In this document: positions 5,508-7,631 of the stretch, in pieces
Layout of the letters: every line of letters starts with the position of its first letter
How positions within the stretch are numbered: position 1 is the stretch's first letter
Source of the DNA: an uncultured Collinsella sp.
GTDB lineage: Bacteria > Actinomycetota > Coriobacteriia > Coriobacteriales > Coriobacteriaceae
Reading direction: 5' to 3'
Assembly: GCA_902494625.1 (NCBI GenBank)
Contig: CABUUB010000084.1
Coordinates: 1-7,631, forward strand
DNA length: 7,631 bases
The notes under the pieces: model-generated
The model's database searches: none
The model's input: only the letters and a program-made list of their open reading frames with translations
Told to the model about the DNA's origin: nothing
Translations under genes and position numbers: made by a program

Positions 5508-5543
5508 CTGCAGATAAAGTTAGGTTTTTCTAACTTAATGCAG
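5508..5543 (+). other. Hairpin 1 between feoA2 and feoB
   Basis: AAGTTAG (5517-5523) pairs with CTAACTT (5530-5536) around a GTTTTT loop. An outer CTGCA (5508-5512) pairs with TGCAG (5539-5543), leaving a small internal bulge. It begins 20 bases after the feoA2 stop codon. No U-run follows, so it is not a standard terminator. It could be an RNA processing or stability element, or a metalloregulator site, since TTAG-N6-CTAA resembles TTAGT-TT-ACTAA upstream of feoA1. Confidence 0.45.
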
Positions 5544-5565
5544 CATCTTTGAAGCACATTATCCA

Positions 5566-5591
5566 GCCTGCGCGGAGAAAGCAGCGCAGGC
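5566..5591 (+). other. Hairpin 2 just before feoB
   Basis: GCCTGCGC (5566-5573) pairs perfectly with GCGCAGGC (5584-5591) around a 10-base loop. The stem ends about 10 bases before the purine-rich feoB ribosome binding site (AAGGAAGAAGG, 5596-5606) and leaves that site free. No T tract follows. It may protect a processed feoB mRNA or act as a partial attenuator. Confidence 0.45.
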
Positions 5592-5611
5592 ACACAAGGA
5601 AGAAGGATTGA

Positions 5612-7631
5612 ATGGCGGATTCTCAGATCCATGTCGCGCTGGCGGGTAACCCCAACTGCGGCAAGACCACGCTTTTCAACCTGATCACCGGCGCCAACGG
5701 CTACGTTGGCAACTGGCCCGGCGTCACGGTTGAGAAAAAGGAGGCCAAGCTCCTAAGCGACAAGAACGTTACCATCACGGACCTCCCTGGCATCTACTCG
5801 CTTTCCCCCTACAGCCCCGAGGAGCAATGCTCGCGCGATTACCTCATGAGCGGCGAGCCCGATGTTGTCGTCCAAGTCGTCGATGCCACCAACTTGGAGC
5901 GCAACCTGTACCTGGCACTTCAGGTCATCGAGACCGGCCTGCCCGTGGTCGTTGCCCTCAACATGGCCGACCTGGTCGAGAAGAACGGCGACAAGATCGA
6001 CACCGACAAGCTTTCCAAGAAGCTCGGCTGCCCGGTTATGATGATCTCCGCTCTTAAGAACAAGGGCATCAAGGAGCTCTTCGAGCAGGTCAAGAAGTCC
6101 GCTGCTTCTAAGGGCCAGGTGCCGGAGCACAAGTTCGACTCCTCCATCGAGGACGTTCTGGACCACATCGAGAATAACCTTCCGGCGAGCGTTCCCGCCA
6201 ACAAGCGCCGCTACTACGCTGTCAAGCTGTTTGAGCGTGATGCGGACGCCTGCAAACTCATCAACCTCACCAAGGAGAAGGCCGCTCGCGTCGAAGATCT
6301 GGTCGCCCAGTGCGAGCAGGATTGCGACGACGATGCCGAGTCCATCATCACCGGTGAGCGTTACGGCGTCATCGCGCACATCATCGACGAGTGCATGACC
6401 AAGGCTCCGGCCAAGATGAGCACCTCCGAGAAGATCGACCGCGTGGTTACCAACCGTATTCTGGGCCTGCCGATCTTTGTGGTCATCATGTTCTGCGTGT
6501 ACTACATCGCCGTTTCCACTCTGGGCGGCACGGTGACCGACTTCACCAACGACCAGCTCTTCGGTACCGACGGTTGGTATGTGCTCGGCCAGGGCCGCGA
6601 CGCCTACGATGAGGCTGTCGAGGCCGCGGGTGACGACGCCGACTCGGTCGACCCGGCGCAGTATGGCCCGTATGTTCCGGGTATTACCACCATGGTCCAC
6701 GACGCCCTTGTGGCGGGTGGCACCGAGGACGGTGGCTTGGTCGATTCGCTGGTCTGCGACGGCATCGTCGGCGGTCTGGGCGCCATCTTCGGCTTTGTGC
6801 CGCAGATGTTCCTGCTGTTCGTCATGCTGTCCTTCCTGGAGGACTGCGGCTACATGGCTCGCGTCGCCTTCATCATGGACCGCGTGTTCCGCCGCTTTGG
6901 CCTGTCCGGTAAGTCCTTCATCCCCATGCTCGTGTCCTCGGGCTGCGGCGTCCCCGGCGTCATGGCTACTAAGACCATCGAGAACGAGAAGGACCGCCGC
7001 ATGACGGTCATGACCACCACGTTCATTCCCTGTGGCGCTAAGCTGCCGATCATTGCCCTGCTCATGGGTTCCATCATCGGCGATTCTTCCACCACCGCCG
7101 CGTGGATCAGCCCGCTCTTCTACTTCCTGGGTGTCTTTGCCGTCATCGCCTCGGGCCTCATGCTCAAGAAGACCAAGCTCTTCGCCGGCCGTCCGACCCC
7201 GTTTGTCATGGAGCTCCCCGCCTACCACTTCCCGGCGATCCGCTCTTGGGCACTGCACGTTTGGGAGCGCTGCTGGGCCTTTATCAAGAAGGCCGGCACG
7301 GTCATCTTCGCGTCCACTGTCGTGGTGTGGTTCCTCTCCAACTTTGGTAGCTACAACGGCACGTTTGGCTTCCTGCCTGCTATGGAGGGCATCCCCGAGG
7401 AGTTCATGGACTACTCCGTGCTTGCCATGCTGGGCAACCTGGTCGCCTGGATCTTCGCCCCGCTCGGCTTTAGCACCTGGCAGGCAACTGCGCTGACCGT
7501 CTCGGGCCTTGTGGCTAAGGAGAACGTCGTCGCCACCGCCGGCTCGCTGCTGTCCGTCGCCGACGCGGGCGAGACTGACCCGAGCCTGTGGACCGCGTTT
7601 GCCGGCATGTTCCCCACCATGGGCGCTTGCG
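5612..7631 (+). CDS. feoB: FeoB ferrous-iron transporter (3' end cut by window edge)
   Basis: FeoB is the inner-membrane Fe2+ uptake protein with a cytoplasmic GTPase domain; 673 codons are present. The G domain shows G1 GNPNCGKT (12-19), G2 Thr39 in GVTV, G3 DLPG (57-60), G4 NMAD (117-120) and G5 SAL (146-148). A helical linker (about 165-275) leads to the first membrane segment (about 284-306). The pore motifs are present: EDCGYMARVAFIMDR, SSGCGVPG with Cys445, and PCGAKLP with Cys474. Later membrane segments lie near 500-518 and 557-580. Between the first two membrane segments is an acidic insertion (about 327-357). The ATG at 5612 follows AGAAGG by 5 bases and puts G1 at the usual distance. 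Family length is roughly 700-770, so only the last part is missing. It follows the two feoA genes in an apparent feoAAB operon. Confidence 0.98.
   Translation, partial: MADSQIHVALAGNPNCGKTTLFNLITGANGYVGNWPGVTVEKKEAKLLSDKNVTITDLPGIYSLSPYSPEEQCSRDYLMSGEPDVVVQVVDATNLERNLYLALQVIETGLPVVVALNMADLVEKNGDKIDTDKLSKKLGCPVMMISALKNKGIKELFEQVKKSAASKGQVPEHKFDSSIEDVLDHIENNLPASVPANKRRYYAVKLFERDADACKLINLTKEKAARVEDLVAQCEQDCDDDAESIITGERYGVIAHIIDECMTKAPAKMSTSEKIDRVVTNRILGLPIFVVIMFCVYYIAVSTLGGTVTDFTNDQLFGTDGWYVLGQGRDAYDEAVEAAGDDADSVDPAQYGPYVPGITTMVHDALVAGGTEDGGLVDSLVCDGIVGGLGAIFGFVPQMFLLFVMLSFLEDCGYMARVAFIMDRVFRRFGLSGKSFIPMLVSSGCGVPGVMATKTIENEKDRRMTVMTTTFIPCGAKLPIIALLMGSIIGDSSTTAAWISPLFYFLGVFAVIASGLMLKKTKLFAGRPTPFVMELPAYHFPAIRSWALHVWERCWAFIKKAGTVIFASTVVVWFLSNFGSYNGTFGFLPAMEGIPEEFMDYSVLAMLGNLVAWIFAPLGFSTWQATALTVSGLVAKENVVATAGSLLSVADAGETDPSLWTAFAGMFPTMGAC

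Noticed and set aside
5753..7258. 501-codon open frame on the minus strand
   Set aside because: It is antisense to feoB. The composition (rich in Asp, His, Gly, Val) is the usual by-product of GC-rich codon bias and has no start signal or family resemblance.

Overview
The window comes from a GC-rich, Gram-positive-type anaerobe, most likely a Coriobacteriia member such as Collinsella. The basis is strong G/C use at third codon positions, AAGGAGG-type ribosome binding sites, a bacterial-type AspRS, an HPr-type phosphocarrier, a paired FeoA/FeoA/FeoB iron-uptake locus, and nickel-pincer cofactor genes. The genus is an inference from overall gene content, not from a marker gene.

Left third, minus strand (1-2316), read right to left: serB (phosphoserine phosphatase, last step of serine synthesis), then an 80-base gap plus a short leader with a probable promoter overlapping a perfect 10-bp inverted repeat, then larB and larC. 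LarB and LarC carry out the first and last steps in making the nickel-pincer nucleotide cofactor of lactate racemase and related enzymes. larC runs off the left edge; its first 257 residues are present and include a 36-residue stretch with 22 histidines. The middle-step enzyme LarE and any LarA-type racemase are not in the window.

Middle, plus strand (2317-4846): a 256-base divergent region, then aspS (aspartyl-tRNA synthetase, complete) closed by a textbook intrinsic terminator, then a small stand-alone HPr-like gene followed by two hairpins, the second a probable terminator.

Right third, plus strand (4847-7631): a leader with a 14-bp perfect inverted repeat, then feoA1, feoA2 and feoB, a ferrous-iron transporter locus. 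Two hairpins lie between feoA2 and feoB. feoB is cut by the right edge after 673 codons.

Most of this is conserved core metabolism. I see no phage, IS, CRISPR, toxin or defence genes, no RNA genes, and no clearly undescribed system. The points most worth checking are the putative operators before larB and feoA1, an HPr with a natural Asp at the regulatory Ser46 position, tRNA-specificity residues in AspRS, an acidic insertion in FeoB, and the structured feoA2-feoB junction.
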